Positions 37,369 through 47,271 are shown, counted from the first letter of the stretch. The stretch: DNA of 55,157 nucleotides from Candidatus Acinetobacter avistercoris (GCA_018883945.1 JAHLFF010000105.1:1-55157); one strand, 5' to 3'. Translations and numbers: made by a program. Notes: generated by a model not told the origin, from the letters alone.

Positions 37369-38052
37369 ATGAAAAATGCGGTAAAGCTGGTTATTTTTGA
37401 TTGGGATGGCACTTTATTTGACTCAGTTGGTCAAATTGTTAAAAGTTTACAATTTGCTGCACAACAGTTCCAACAACCGCTCACTGATGATGCTGCAAAA
37501 AGTATTATTGGTTTGGGTTTGCCAGAAGTGATGCAAATCTTATTTCCACAAGTTCCTCATTTACATCAGGAGTTATTACAAAGCTATTCGGATCATTATG
37601 TTGCTCACTCTAAAAGTGATGTGTGGTTTGATGGTGTGGCTGAAATGCTGGCGGATCTTACAGCTCAAGGTATTATTTTAGCTGTAGCAACAGGCAAGAG
37701 TCGTAAAGGTTTAGACCGCGTGTTGGATCAAACCAATAGTCGTAATATTTTTAGAATTACGCGTGCAGCGAGTGAAACTCAATCTAAGCCTAATCCACAG
37801 ATGCTAGCTGAAATTCTAGCGTACACTGGGGTGGATGCAGATCATGCAATCATGGTGGGTGATAGTTCTTATGATCTGGAGATGGCACAAAATATTGCCA
37901 TGCCACGTGTAGGAGTGAGTTATGGAGTACATAGTGTTGAAACTTTACAACGTTATCAACCGCTCACTATTGCAGATAATGTGCAAGAATTGCATGGTTA
38001 TTTACAAGGTATTATACAGTCGACTGCAATGACTGAGAGTGAAGTGATTTAA
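37369..38052 (+). CDS. HAD-family phosphatase (phosphoglycolate-phosphatase-like)
   Basis: About 227 residues from ATG 37369. HAD motif I DWDGTLFDS, motif II VATGKSRKG, Lys in QSKPNPQM and motif III/IV GDSSYDLEMAQ; subclass I alpha-helical cap. It follows rluC by 90 bp on the same strand, the same neighbour arrangement as in E. coli-like gene orders with rluC, suggesting an operon. Substrate unknown (small phosphorylated metabolite). Confidence 0.9.
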   Translation: MKNAVKLVIFDWDGTLFDSVGQIVKSLQFAAQQFQQPLTDDAAKSIIGLGLPEVMQILFPQVPHLHQELLQSYSDHYVAHSKSDVWFDGVAEMLADLTAQGIILAVATGKSRKGLDRVLDQTNSRNIFRITRAASETQSKPNPQMLAEILAYTGVDADHAIMVGDSSYDLEMAQNIAMPRVGVSYGVHSVETLQRYQPLTIADNVQELHGYLQGIIQSTAMTESEVI

Positions 38053-38112
38053 GAACAACAACATGATGGAGGAGGATGCTCTTCCATCAAAAATAATAAA
38101 AACAGGAATGCC

Positions 38113-38811
38113 ATGAGTCGTTCAATTCGTTTGCTAAATCTTTTGCAGCTATTAAGAGAATATCGATATCCTGTGACTGCAAAAGTATTGGCTGAACGGT
38201 TAACGATTAGTCAACGGAGTGTTTATCGTGATATTGAGAGTTTACGAGAACAAGGTGTCAATATCGATGCTGCTGCTGGTTTAGAATTTCAACTCTAAGG
38301 GAATTTTTTACTCCCACCGATGACTTTAAATGAAACGAAAATAGAGGCCATTTTTTTGGCTTTAAATTGGTTAAATGATATTCCAGATCAAGCTTTAAAA
38401 TCTGCATCAACCTCTGTGCTGGCGAAATTAAATGCGGTGTTACCAGAGCATTGTCAGCATTTATTGCAACAAACAACCTTAAGATCAATCCAAACATGGT
38501 TGCCTGTTAATGAGCAATTGGTAGAGCAAGTCCGAGTCGCCATTCGTCAGCAAGTTAAAATTATGGTTGATTATAAAGATGAGCAGCAGAGAGTGAGTTC
38601 AAGAGTGTTGTGGCCATTTGCAATAGGTTATTTTAATGACCGTATCGTTTTAGCGGCATGGTGTGAACTGCGTAATGGGTTTCGACATTTCAGAATTGAT
38701 CGAATACAACAACTGCGTTTAAGTCAGGAATTATATCCACATTTTAAACAACAACTTTTCCAACAATGGTGGGTACAAGAAGTTTGTCGTTCGACTACTG
38801 ACAAGAACTGA
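38113..38811 (+). pseudogene. YafY-type HTH/WYL regulator broken by an in-frame stop
   Basis: The frame from ATG 38113 encodes an HTH_11 domain (RSIRLLNLLQLLREYR, ERLTISQRSVYRDIESL) and continues after a TAA at 38296-38298, in the same frame, into GNFLLPPMTLNE and a WYL domain (about 130-210; VDYKDEQQRVSSRVLWPFAIGYF). Joined, it is a normal-length (232-residue) YafY regulator with the stop exactly at the GLEFQL-x-GNFLLPP junction. No frameshift is needed. ATG 38320 could restart translation and give a free WYL domain. Normally such regulators control an adjacent enzyme gene, here the GST. Confidence 0.85.
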
Positions 38812-38862
38812 CAATTAAAACAAGTAAATTTAAATAAGACCAATAAACAAGGAAATATAAAA

Positions 38863-39471
38863 ATGGCTCTAAAACTATATACAAATTCTTTTTCACGTGG
38901 TGTTGTTGTCGATTGGTTGCTCATCGAGCTCGGTATTCAATGTGAACGCATCGAAGTTGCATTTGAGACGGATATGAAAACACCACAATATTTAAAAATT
39001 AATCCTTTTGGGAAAGTGCCTGTTTTAGTTGATGATGGAATCGCGGTTTATGAGTTGGGTGCAATTTTTGCCTATTTAGCCGATAAATTTATTGAAAAAG
39101 GTTTAGCGCCTGCATTGAATGACACTCAGCGTGGCATTTACTATCGATGGTTATTCTTTATCTCTGGACCGTGGGCAGCTGCAGCAACTGACCGTAAGTT
39201 GGGTGTACGGGTTAATCCTGAACTAAAGTCTTCTGTTGGCTATGGTGATTATAATGATGCGTATAATAGCTTTGTCGTAGGGTTGAGTGAAGCAGCTCCC
39301 TATTTGTGTGGAGAGCAATTCACTGCTGCCGATGTGTTGGTGGCAGCAATGTTATTTTGGCAGCTAAAAATGGGTGAGATAGAATCTCATCCTGTTATTG
39401 AACGTTATTTAGAAAGTATCAGTAAACGCTCGAGTTATGAACAGGTTGCTGCATTTTTTAGTAATGTATAA
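38863..39471 (+). CDS. Glutathione S-transferase family protein
   Basis: A 202-residue two-domain GST: N-terminal thioredoxin-like domain (1-75; FSRGVVVDWLLIELG, PFGKVPVLVDDG with cis-Pro, then YELGAIFAYLAD, which replaces the usual ES-x-AI glutathione-binding turn) and an all-helical C-terminal domain with FTAADVLVAAML (the GST N-capping/Asp motif). Cytosolic. It lies directly downstream of the broken YafY regulator, which may have controlled it. AAGGAAAT ribosome-binding site. Substrate unknown. Confidence 0.9.
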   Translation: MALKLYTNSFSRGVVVDWLLIELGIQCERIEVAFETDMKTPQYLKINPFGKVPVLVDDGIAVYELGAIFAYLADKFIEKGLAPALNDTQRGIYYRWLFFISGPWAAAATDRKLGVRVNPELKSSVGYGDYNDAYNSFVVGLSEAAPYLCGEQFTAADVLVAAMLFWQLKMGEIESHPVIERYLESISKRSSYEQVAAFFSNV

Positions 39472-39485
39472 GTAATAAGATAAAA

Positions 39486-39510
39486 AAACAGCCGTACTAT
39501 TTGGCTGTTT
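39486..39510. terminator. Bidirectional terminator between GST and LysR genes
   Basis: AAACAGCC, 9-nt loop, GGCTGTTT with A-run before and T-run after, between convergent genes. Confidence 0.85.
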
Positions 39511-39517
39511 TTTTTCA

Positions 39518-40423
39518 TCAATTTTCCGAACCATTCACATCTAGATGAAATATTTGGGTGAGTAATTCAATAAATTTTTGAACCGCTAAGGAATTAGAGT
39601 TTTTTTGATAACTTACGAAAAGATCAAGGTGGGGAAGCTCTACATCTAGAGGACGAATGACCGTGTTATTCATGGTGAGAGGAGCGACGTAAGTTGGGAG
39701 AATGGTGCAACCTAGTCCCATACCAATTGAATTGATATTAAATAAGATGTTATCTGCTTTTTGAACGATATTGAGTTGAATATCATTGGCTTTAGCAAAA
39801 TCTAAAATAATATGATGCAAGGTATTTGATTTTTCTTCATCTGGAATAATAAAATCAACGTTATTTAAAGCCTTAACAGGAATTTTTTCGTATTTTGCGA
39901 GTGGATGATCTTTAGGTAAAATAAAAATTAAGGGCTCTCTGAGTACAAATTTACTTTCAATTTCATCATTGTTCATATTCTCGCGTGTAAAGGTAATATC
40001 CAGTTCACCTTTCTTAATTCCACGTATTTGTTCTGTATTATTTAAACTGTGGAGTTCAATTTTAAAATCTGAATTTTGGACGCGTAGATGAGGAAGCACT
40101 AGAGGGAATACTTTCATTTCAGCGACAGGAACAAAACCAATACGCAGCAGTTGCTGCTTAGCTTTAGAGACTTGGCGTGCCATTGCAATGGCTTTTTCAG
40201 CTTGTGCCAAAGTTAAACGTGCTTGTTCTAGAAAAACACTGCCTTCTTCCGTCAGTTCAACCTTACGTTTAGTACGATTAAGTAAACGGACACCGACATC
40301 TTCTTCTAAGTCTTTTATTTGCTGACTTAAGGAAGGCTGAGCAGTGTAAAGCTTCAATGCTGCTTTGCTAAAATTTAGCTCTTCAGCAACAGTCACAAAG
40401 TATCTAAGGTGGCGTAATTCCAT
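39518..40423 (-). CDS. LysR-family regulator, HcaR-like
   Basis: A 301-residue LysR regulator: N-terminal HTH (MELRHLRYFVTVAEELNFSK, AQPSLSQQIKDLEEDVGVRLL, KRKVELTEEG) and a periplasmic-binding-protein-like effector domain (about 90-295) that starts LLRIGFVPVAEM. The wording is closest, from memory, to HcaR and to the BenM/CatM group, which respond to aromatic acids. No aromatic degradation genes are adjacent, so the target is unknown. The next 980 bp upstream are gene-poor. Confidence 0.88.
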   Translation of the reverse strand: MELRHLRYFVTVAEELNFSKAALKLYTAQPSLSQQIKDLEEDVGVRLLNRTKRKVELTEEGSVFLEQARLTLAQAEKAIAMARQVSKAKQQLLRIGFVPVAEMKVFPLVLPHLRVQNSDFKIELHSLNNTEQIRGIKKGELDITFTRENMNNDEIESKFVLREPLIFILPKDHPLAKYEKIPVKALNNVDFIIPDEEKSNTLHHIILDFAKANDIQLNIVQKADNILFNINSIGMGLGCTILPTYVAPLTMNNTVIRPLDVELPHLDLFVSYQKNSNSLAVQKFIELLTQIFHLDVNGSEN

Positions 40424-41030
40424 ATAAACCGTCCAAGCAGTAATCTAAAATATGTCTTACTTTGTTTTCGCTGATTATAATCTAAAAAAATTGTATGGTG
40501 AATTTAATTGCAATATTTATTAAATAGATACCCTAACTTGGTTTTAAACCATTTTAATCAAAATGGAAATTTATTTAATAATCGTTAAAACATCTTAATT
40601 GAAAAATAAATATTTTTTTATCGTTTATCTTTGAACAGTCATTAACTTAAAAAATGGGATCAAATTTTTCTGCTCCCTTGTTTGTGTACACGATTATCAT
40701 AGGAAAGCTTGAGTGAATTGAAAATTGAGATTGGTATCCACTTCAAAAGTCACAATACTTTTTATTAGACAACATTTACTTATTCAAGAGCATAGCACAT
40801 CAGTGCATATGGCTTCGTTTTAGCATGATCATGTCTTTCAGTTGTGGCAATCTAGCTATTTTTGAATTATACGCCGTTTAGCGAATTTGAATGTATCTTT
40901 AAGGGATGTGATGACACTCGTGGTTGTATTCATTTTAGCGACAATATTAGTTTTGAAGACGACACTCAATTATGAATAGATGAGTTTAAGGGGCACTCTA
41001 CGAAATGTTGTCATTATGTTGGAGCTTTGG
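40424..41030. other. Gene-poor stretch
   Basis: AT-rich DNA with many stops in all frames. It must hold the LysR promoter at its left end. No RNA gene, repeat or mobile-element end was recognised. Confidence 0.45.
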
Positions 41031-41144
41031 ATGTGCTTTTACAATAAATGGAAAGCTAAATGTTTAACAGTTTCTTCTTATGAATTCACTCGCGTTGATA
41101 GAGATGCAGCATCTCGTGAGGGTTTAAGATTAAAGTTTGAATGA
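41031..41144 (+). CDS. Possible small protein, 37 residues
   Basis: ATG 41031 follows GGAG at 6-bp spacing and encodes a basic 37-residue peptide starting MCFYNKWKAKCLTVSSYEF and ending in RDAASREGLRLKFE, with TGA at 41142-41144. The start context is good and the composition (two Cys, charged helical end) looks protein-like. No family recognised, no signal peptide. Could equally be a chance frame or a remnant in a decayed region. Confidence 0.3.
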   Translation: MCFYNKWKAKCLTVSSYEFTRVDRDAASREGLRLKFE

Positions 41145-41400
41145 TCGGGTAGATTCACTTGATGATTAAAGCAAAAATAAATCAATGCAAAGCTCATTTT
41201 TGAATACATTCATTGACTTAAAGTTCGCTAAAAGCAACAAAATAATAAAGATATAGTGATGATTAGTTCGCTAATATGAAGTAAAAGAGCTACCTTAATC
41301 AAATATAAGTATTTGATTCTTTATACTGGTCAATCGTTGTAAAATTTTAATATCACATTATTTTTATCTTAAATGCGTAAGAAAAACTGCAAATGAAAGG

Positions 41401-42540
41401 ATGTTAAAAGTCGTAATGTCTAAATTGGCTGAAGTTAAACGCGCAGGAGAAGTTGCTTTAGTGAACAGCAATAAACCAAATACTAAAGCGGCAATAATCG
41501 CTCCATTACACTATCAATTATTGACTGAAGACTGCATGCGTCATATGTGGTTAAAGCCAAAATTTAACTACGTCTCTTCAAACTATAAAGCTGACCACGG
41601 CTTTGTAAATCAATCGCCACATCCAGAGGGTGGACGCCGTTGGGATTTGTTTAAATGGCTGATGCGCCGCAAATCTGCGACTTGGGTCGGAGACTTTAAA
41701 AAAGAACGTGCAGATTTTTATGCAACTAAAAAATTAAAGCCTGAAGAACGCCCATCGGCGGATATGAATGACTGGCAGGTGTGGTTTGTGGGGCATGCCA
41801 CTGTTTTGATTCAAATCGGTCCTTATAACTTTTTGACCGATCCAGTGTGGGCAGAGTATGTGAGTCCGAAACAAGGTAAAGGACCAAAACGCGTGATCCC
41901 AGCGGGTATTGCTTTGGAAGATTTACCGCGTATTCATGCCGTGTTACTGAGCCATAATCATTATGATCATATGGATTTAGCAAGTTTAAAATGGTTGCAT
42001 AAAAAATTTGCGATGCCGATTTATACAGGCTTAGGCAATGCTTATTATTTGCCTAAATCATTCCATGTGATTGAAATGGATTGGTGGCAATCAGCTTTGT
42101 TGCACGATATCAAAATTACATATACACCTGCACAGCATGGTTCAGGTCGAGGGTTGCGAGACCAAAATGCTGCTTTATGGGGTGGTTTTTCGGTGGTTTC
42201 AGCGCATGGTCATTGTTTCTTTGCTGGGGATACTGGGTATGCGTCGCACTTTAAAGAAATTTATAAACGCTTCGGCGCACCACGTATTGCACTGTTACCT
42301 ATAGGTGCTTATGAGCCTCGTGAATTGATGCGATATATGCATATGAATCCGCAAGATGCATTTCAAGCGCATACAGATTTGCAATCTAAACGCAGTTTAG
42401 CCATTCACTATCGCAGTTTTCAATTAACGGATGAATCACGTGAGCAACCTGAGTTAGATTTGCACCAAGCAATGAAACATACCTCTAAGCTGATGAGTCC
42501 TTTTTATTGTATTAAAGAAGGCCGAAAACTGATTGTTTAG
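41401..42540 (+). CDS. MBL-fold metallohydrolase (NAPE-PLD/UlaG-like)
   Basis: A 379-residue metallo-beta-lactamase-fold enzyme. Metal motif SHNHYDHMD (His185, His187, Asp189, His190), then the conserved HGSGRGLRDQNAALWGGF and FAGDTGY, characteristic of the N-acyl-phosphatidylethanolamine phospholipase D-like group (RomA-type). Likely a di-zinc lipid or phosphodiester hydrolase, cytosolic or membrane-associated; no signal peptide. Start 41401 or 41416 (MSKLAEVK): the AAAGG at 41396-41400 is too close to the first and rather far from the second, so this is open. Followed by 16-bp repeats and a terminator. Confidence 0.88.
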   Translation: MLKVVMSKLAEVKRAGEVALVNSNKPNTKAAIIAPLHYQLLTEDCMRHMWLKPKFNYVSSNYKADHGFVNQSPHPEGGRRWDLFKWLMRRKSATWVGDFKKERADFYATKKLKPEERPSADMNDWQVWFVGHATVLIQIGPYNFLTDPVWAEYVSPKQGKGPKRVIPAGIALEDLPRIHAVLLSHNHYDHMDLASLKWLHKKFAMPIYTGLGNAYYLPKSFHVIEMDWWQSALLHDIKITYTPAQHGSGRGLRDQNAALWGGFSVVSAHGHCFFAGDTGYASHFKEIYKRFGAPRIALLPIGAYEPRELMRYMHMNPQDAFQAHTDLQSKRSLAIHYRSFQLTDESREQPELDLHQAMKHTSKLMSPFYCIKEGRKLIV

Positions 42541-42544
42541 CATT

Positions 42545-42592
42545 TTTTTTGATTAGATAAACGCTTGATGATAAAAATGCTTGATCATAAAA
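42545..42592. repeat. 16-bp degenerate direct repeat (2-3 units)
   Basis: ACGCTTGATGATAAAA (42561-42576) and ATGCTTGATCATAAAA (42577-42592) differ at two positions; a weaker third unit precedes. Located between the MBL-fold gene stop and the terminator. Confidence 0.7.
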
Positions 42593-42616
42593 AAACCACC
42601 TCAAAAGGTGGTTTTT
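42591..42616. terminator. Bidirectional terminator between MBL-fold and catalase genes
   Basis: AAAAACCACCT, loop CAAA, AGGTGGTTTTT; perfect 11-bp stem between convergent genes. Confidence 0.9.
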
Positions 42617-42639
42617 TTATTTAAGACAAGAATTTAAAC

Positions 42640-44160
42640 TTAAAGTAGTCCAGGATTGCCCTGAGCTGGATCTGTTGCACGTGCAGCTTGTGCATCCGCA
42701 ACAGTCATACCTAATGCTTGAGCTACACCTTCACCATAAGCTGGGTCGCAAGAATAACAATTACGAATATGACGATACTTAATAAAGTCTAAAGCATCTC
42801 CCATTGCGCCAGCAGTGTTATTAAACAGCGCTTGTTTCTGCTCATGATTCATCAGATTAAACAATGCACGTGGTTGACTGAAGTAATCTGAATCATCCTG
42901 ACGATAATCCCAGAAATCTGCATCGCCATTAATTTTCAATGGTGGTTCACGGTACTGAGGTTGTTCTTGCCATTGGCTGAAGCTGTTTGGTTCGTAGTGT
43001 GGTAAACCACCGTAGTTACCATCCATACGACCTAAACCATCACGACGGTTTGAGTTTACAGGGCAGCGTGGCGCATTCACAGGAATTTGTGCATGGTTAA
43101 CACCGACACGATAGCGAGCAGCATCCGCATAGTTGAATAAACGTGCTTGAAGCATACGGTCAGGTGAATAGCTAATCCCTGGAACCAAGTTGCTTGGTGC
43201 AAATGCCGCTTGTTCAACATCTTGGAAGTAGTTTTCAGGATTTTTATTGAGTTCAAATTCTCCCACTTCGATCAGTGGATAATCGCCCTTAGGCCAAACT
43301 TTAGTTAAGTCGAATGGGTGATAAGGAACTTTTTCTGCATCCGTTTCTGGCATGATCTGAACGAACATTTTCCATTTCGGGAAGTCACCTTTTTCAATCG
43401 CACCGAACAAATCAGATTGAGAGCTTTCACGATCTTTAGCAACAATCGCTTCTGCTTCAGCATCGGTCAGATTCTCAATGCCTTGTTGGGTACGCATGTG
43501 GAATTTAACCCAGAAACGTTCGTTATTGTCATTGATGAAGCTGTATGTGTGGCTACCAAAACCATGCATATGACGGTAACCACGTGGAATACCACGGTCT
43601 GACATCACAATCGTTACTTGATGTAATGACTCTGGTAATAATGTCCAGAAATCCCAATTGTTGGTTGCGCTACGCATATTTGTTTTAGGATCACGTTTTG
43701 CTGCTTTGTTTAAGTCAGGGAATTGACGTGGATCACGGAAAAAGAATACAGGTGTGTTGTTACCAACAAGATCCCAGTTACCTTCTTCAGTATAGAATTT
43801 AAGGGCAAAACCACGAATATCGCGTTCAGCATCTGCTGCACCACGTTCGCCAGCTACAGTGGAAAAACGGGCAAACATTTCAGTTTTCTTACCCACTGAG
43901 GAGAAAATTTTTGCACGTGTATATTTTGAAACATCATTGGTCACTGTAAACGTGCCAAATGCACCAGAACCTTTTGCATGCATACGGCGCTCTGGAATCA
44001 CTTCACGAGAGAAGTTTCCTAATTTTTCATTTAACCATAAATCTTGAGAAAGCAGCGGTCCGCGAGCACCTGCCGTCATACTGTTTTGGTTGTCCACAAC
44101 GGGAGCACCAGCGTCAGTGGTCAGGTGGGTAACAGGACATTTTTTAGCGTCATCGCTCAT
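42640..44160 (-). CDS. Monofunctional haem catalase (small subunit)
   Basis: A 506-residue clade-3-type catalase that disproportionates hydrogen peroxide. Distal His61 in [15 protein letters not shown], Asn in the [10 protein letters not shown] block, and proximal haem ligand Tyr in [14 protein letters not shown]. Two cysteines at the N-terminus (KKCPVTH) and a C-terminal extension with [13 protein letters not shown]. Length fits KatA-type enzymes; katE-type large-subunit catalases would be about 700 residues. Ribosome-binding site GGAGAT. Likely OxyR-controlled, but no site could be pinned down. Confidence 0.95.
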   Translation of the reverse strand: MSDDAKKCPVTHLTTDAGAPVVDNQNSMTAGARGPLLSQDLWLNEKLGNFSREVIPERRMHAKGSGAFGTFTVTNDVSKYTRAKIFSSVGKKTEMFARFSTVAGERGAADAERDIRGFALKFYTEEGNWDLVGNNTPVFFFRDPRQFPDLNKAAKRDPKTNMRSATNNWDFWTLLPESLHQVTIVMSDRGIPRGYRHMHGFGSHTYSFINDNNERFWVKFHMRTQQGIENLTDAEAEAIVAKDRESSQSDLFGAIEKGDFPKWKMFVQIMPETDAEKVPYHPFDLTKVWPKGDYPLIEVGEFELNKNPENYFQDVEQAAFAPSNLVPGISYSPDRMLQARLFNYADAARYRVGVNHAQIPVNAPRCPVNSNRRDGLGRMDGNYGGLPHYEPNSFSQWQEQPQYREPPLKINGDADFWDYRQDDSDYFSQPRALFNLMNHEQKQALFNNTAGAMGDALDFIKYRHIRNCYSCDPAYGEGVAQALGMTVADAQAARATDPAQGNPGLL

Positions 44161-44676
44161 TATGTATCTCCATTCATATCATCATGATTTGTGTTTTTAA
44201 AATATCAATTCAATTTAGAAATAGCATGTTCCATACATCATGACATTAATCGTTTTGTTAAATTATTCTGAAGCAAAAATATGACAAAAATTTGAATCAA
44301 ATTATTTCTTCTAAACGATATTCTTTTTGATATAAGGTGAGTTCACATTACATTAATTTAAAGATATTTATTAATTTAATTTCAATTATCAGTTATTTCA
44401 AGCTAAAAACTTCCAAATATTGATTGTTTAATATTGGTGAATATTTCTGTTATTCATCATCCTTTTAAGTAGATAGCATTATCTTGCTAAAACCTTTTGA
44501 GATAAACAAGTCTAATTGTTTCATGGCAATGAATATCTAAATATTAAAGGGTACTGATGACACTTTCGAGAAGAATTTATAATGAAATGGTTTTGAAATA
44601 ACGCAATGGTTTTGAAAAAATGCATAAATGTGCACCGATATGAAAAAGTACTCTCTTTTATTACTTTCTTTATAAA

Positions 44677-44820
44677 GTCTCTTTCTATAAACAAATCATT
44701 GAGCAGCAATCAATTGATAAGCAATGATAAGCAAAAAGCCTCCTCGTTCAGTGAGAAGGATAGACTGAGAAAATATAGATTGTGTATCTGCTGAGTAAAA
44801 AGTGACGGATGAAAGACGTC
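44677..44820. mobile_element. MITE copy with diverged centre
   Basis: The right end, read inward on the minus strand, is GACGTCTTTCATCCGTCACT and continues TTTTACTCA, close to the IS end GACCTCTTTCATAAGTCACT + TTTTGCTCA. The left end GTCTCTTTCTATAA is decayed. The 21-nt core hairpin (44739-44759: CCTCCTC, 7-nt loop, GAGAAGG) sits 62 bp from the left and 61 bp from the right end, as in the 22541 copy. TA follows the right end. Confidence 0.6.
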
Positions 44821-44930
44821 TAATTTTATGGATTCAATAAAGTTATGGGTTAAGTTGAAAAATCAGCTAGACCTAAATTTCCTTTATTTAAAATTTAAAA
44901 TTCAAAATTTCATAGTGTGGAGTCTTCATG

Positions 44931-44988
44931 ATGGCTATAGGAGAGTGACCTCGGTTAAAGGTTGAGCGAGACCTCAACCCATAGCCAT
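44931..44988. repeat. Nested inverted repeat after the siderophore receptor gene
   Basis: Outer arms ATGGCTAT (44931-44938) and ATAGCCAT (44981-44988); inner hairpin GGTTGAG (44960-44966)/CTCAACC (44973-44979). It is 22 bp past the receptor stop and could act as a 3'-end structure, but has no T-run. Confidence 0.6.
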
Positions 44989-45009
44989 TCAAACAGACTT
45001 TATTCAGTA

Positions 45010-47271
45010 TTAAAATTCATAATTCATACGTAATAAATAATTTCTAGGCATCCCTGGCATCGAATTTGAACGCCAGTATTCTTTATCCATCAAATTGCTC
45101 ACCGCAAAACTCAGCCCCCAACGATCATCTTTATAGCCTATCGCTGTGTCATAGCGTGTCCAACCATCGATTTCTGTTGTATTGGCATCTGATGTATAGA
45201 AAGGCCCCACATAGGTGGCTCCGACTTCACCGTATAACTTTTCAGTCGGTAAATAGCGTAGAAATAGACTTCCAGAATGCTTAGAGATATTTGCTAGGGA
45301 CTTGCCATTCAGATTCGCTGCAGTTGTAATATTTGAGCGAGCATCTTTGGACCACGTCGTATCAGTATAGCCATATCCGCCACGAATAAAGACATTATCC
45401 AATAAACGGCCAATAAAACTAAACTCTACACCTTCGGATTTTTGCTCTTGTCCAACGGCCCAAATATTTGGCCGATTCGTGGCATCAGGTCTATAGCGAA
45501 TGTTGTCTTTTTTAATTTGGAAAATTGAGAGTTGCGTGTTTAAGCGCTCATCTAGCCAATCACTTTTTACACCGACTTCATATTGAACATTATATTGCGG
45601 TTCAGCATCGTAAACGGATGTATCCTGAACAGCGGGATCAATACTGATATTCCCTCGACCACCGTAGGGAGAATAACTTTTACTATAAGAGGTGTAGAAA
45701 CTCTGTGATTCAATGGGTTGCCATACAAAGCCCATGTTTGGACTTACGCTTTCTCCTTGATAGCTTTTAGCCAGATCGACAGGTTTGCTATTTGCAACCG
45801 ATGCTTTTGTTTTAAAATCATAGCGGTCATAACGTAGTCCCAACATCATTTTTAGTGTTGGCGTCAGGCTAACCAAATCTTGAATGAATATACCTATGTT
45901 TTCTGCACGATGTTGATTAACGGTCGTTGTTTTTTTACTTGCTCCTTGAGGAAGTTTGTCAAAATAATCTGATGGATTAAATGGATTAATATAACCATAG
46001 TAGCTGGTGTTGCCACTCGAATAATTGCCTAATTTTGGGTCGCGGTTTTCTTGCGTCCAATCACCTCCGAACATGAGTTGATGTTCAAAGATCCCTGTTT
46101 TAAATTTCCCTGTAATATCAAAAGTATTACTTATAGTTTTATTAATCGTCTTTTGCCATGCATAATTTTGTCTTAAATAACCTCTTTCCCAACTCTCATC
46201 TGTACAGCTAGCGCCTGTAATTTGTTGACCATTTAAGTCACACCACGTACCACCAAAGAAGTTATCAAAGTTTTGTTCGGCTTCACGGTAACTGGCTGCC
46301 CAATGAAACTTCCAATCAGGCGAAAACTCATAACTTAAATCAGTGCGCAGTGTGTGAGATACGTCTTGAATATAGTCTGTTGGACGCGCAAAAGCAGTTC
46401 TGATTGAAATACCAGCAGGAAGGTTTTCATAACTTGGGCCACGGTCAGGGATTCGATCTACATTGTCATAGGTATACTGAGTGGTCCAAAGTATGCTTTG
46501 ATCGTCATTTTGATAGCTGACACTTGGTGAAAACATTTCAATTTGAGTGCCAATCCCTTTACGGAAGCTATTACTATCAGATTTTTCCCCTGTTAAACGA
46601 ACAGCCCAGTTGTCATTTAAGATTTGATTTAAATCAACAGTTGCACCGACATAATCATAGGAGCCAGCAAACAGTCCAACTGAGCTTTTTGAATTAAAAT
46701 TGGCATACTTAGTGACCATGTTGATGACACCGCCACCTTGGCTACGTCCATAAAGTACGGACGCTGGACCTTTTAAAATTTCAATACGTTCCACGTTGGC
46801 TGTACTTCGTCGAATCTGTCCACTCTCACGAATCCCATCACGATAAATATCACCAGCATCAGCGCTGAAACCACGGATTGAAATTCCGTCACCACGGGTA
46901 TCGTAATTGGTAGAGACACCCGGTGTTCCTTGTAACATGATGCTCAGATCATTCGTTCCATATAACTTATACTTTTGTACATCAATGGTGTTGATGGTCT
47001 GTGGTATGTCTTTCTGTTTGAGGCCATTACGCGTCACATTGGCTTCATCATAGTCAATATAACTCCGAGTAGGATCTAGATCATTTAAAGCGGAAATACT
47101 GATTGTGGGCAATACTGCCTTATTGGTATTTGTCGGCGCTAAATTGGCTTGATCATCATCGGCGAAGGCGAACTGACTCACACTCACCATCATCATGGTC
47201 GTTAAAAGATTTAATTTAAAAGCTTTAGCGCTCAGTAAATTTGAATTTGATGCTGACATTTTATCTTTCAT
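45010..47271 (-). CDS. TonB-dependent siderophore receptor
   Basis: A 753-residue outer-membrane receptor: signal peptide (ending QFAFA), an N-terminal ISISALND segment in the TonB-box position, plug domain (about 75-200; IPQTINTIDVQ, GDGISIRGFSADAGDIYRDG, RIEILKGPASVLYGRSQGGGVINMVTK) and a 22-strand barrel ending in the aromatic LLRMNYEF. The plug wording is that of the FhuE/Fiu/ferric-siderophore group; which siderophore cannot be said. A Fur box lies at 47303-47321. Start 47271 or the internal Met at 47259. No siderophore synthesis genes nearby, so probably xenosiderophore uptake. Confidence 0.93.
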   Translation of the reverse strand: MKDKMSASNSNLLSAKAFKLNLLTTMMMVSVSQFAFADDDQANLAPTNTNKAVLPTISISALNDLDPTRSYIDYDEANVTRNGLKQKDIPQTINTIDVQKYKLYGTNDLSIMLQGTPGVSTNYDTRGDGISIRGFSADAGDIYRDGIRESGQIRRSTANVERIEILKGPASVLYGRSQGGGVINMVTKYANFNSKSSVGLFAGSYDYVGATVDLNQILNDNWAVRLTGEKSDSNSFRKGIGTQIEMFSPSVSYQNDDQSILWTTQYTYDNVDRIPDRGPSYENLPAGISIRTAFARPTDYIQDVSHTLRTDLSYEFSPDWKFHWAASYREAEQNFDNFFGGTWCDLNGQQITGASCTDESWERGYLRQNYAWQKTINKTISNTFDITGKFKTGIFEHQLMFGGDWTQENRDPKLGNYSSGNTSYYGYINPFNPSDYFDKLPQGASKKTTTVNQHRAENIGIFIQDLVSLTPTLKMMLGLRYDRYDFKTKASVANSKPVDLAKSYQGESVSPNMGFVWQPIESQSFYTSYSKSYSPYGGRGNISIDPAVQDTSVYDAEPQYNVQYEVGVKSDWLDERLNTQLSIFQIKKDNIRYRPDATNRPNIWAVGQEQKSEGVEFSFIGRLLDNVFIRGGYGYTDTTWSKDARSNITTAANLNGKSLANISKHSGSLFLRYLPTEKLYGEVGATYVGPFYTSDANTTEIDGWTRYDTAIGYKDDRWGLSFAVSNLMDKEYWRSNSMPGMPRNYLLRMNYEF

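Larger units (their letters stand above)
44161..45009. other. Intergenic region, 849 bp
   Basis: Holds the catalase promoter (44161-44500, AT-rich), a MITE copy (44677-44820) and a nested inverted repeat (44931-44988) after the siderophore receptor. No gene supported. Confidence 0.55.
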
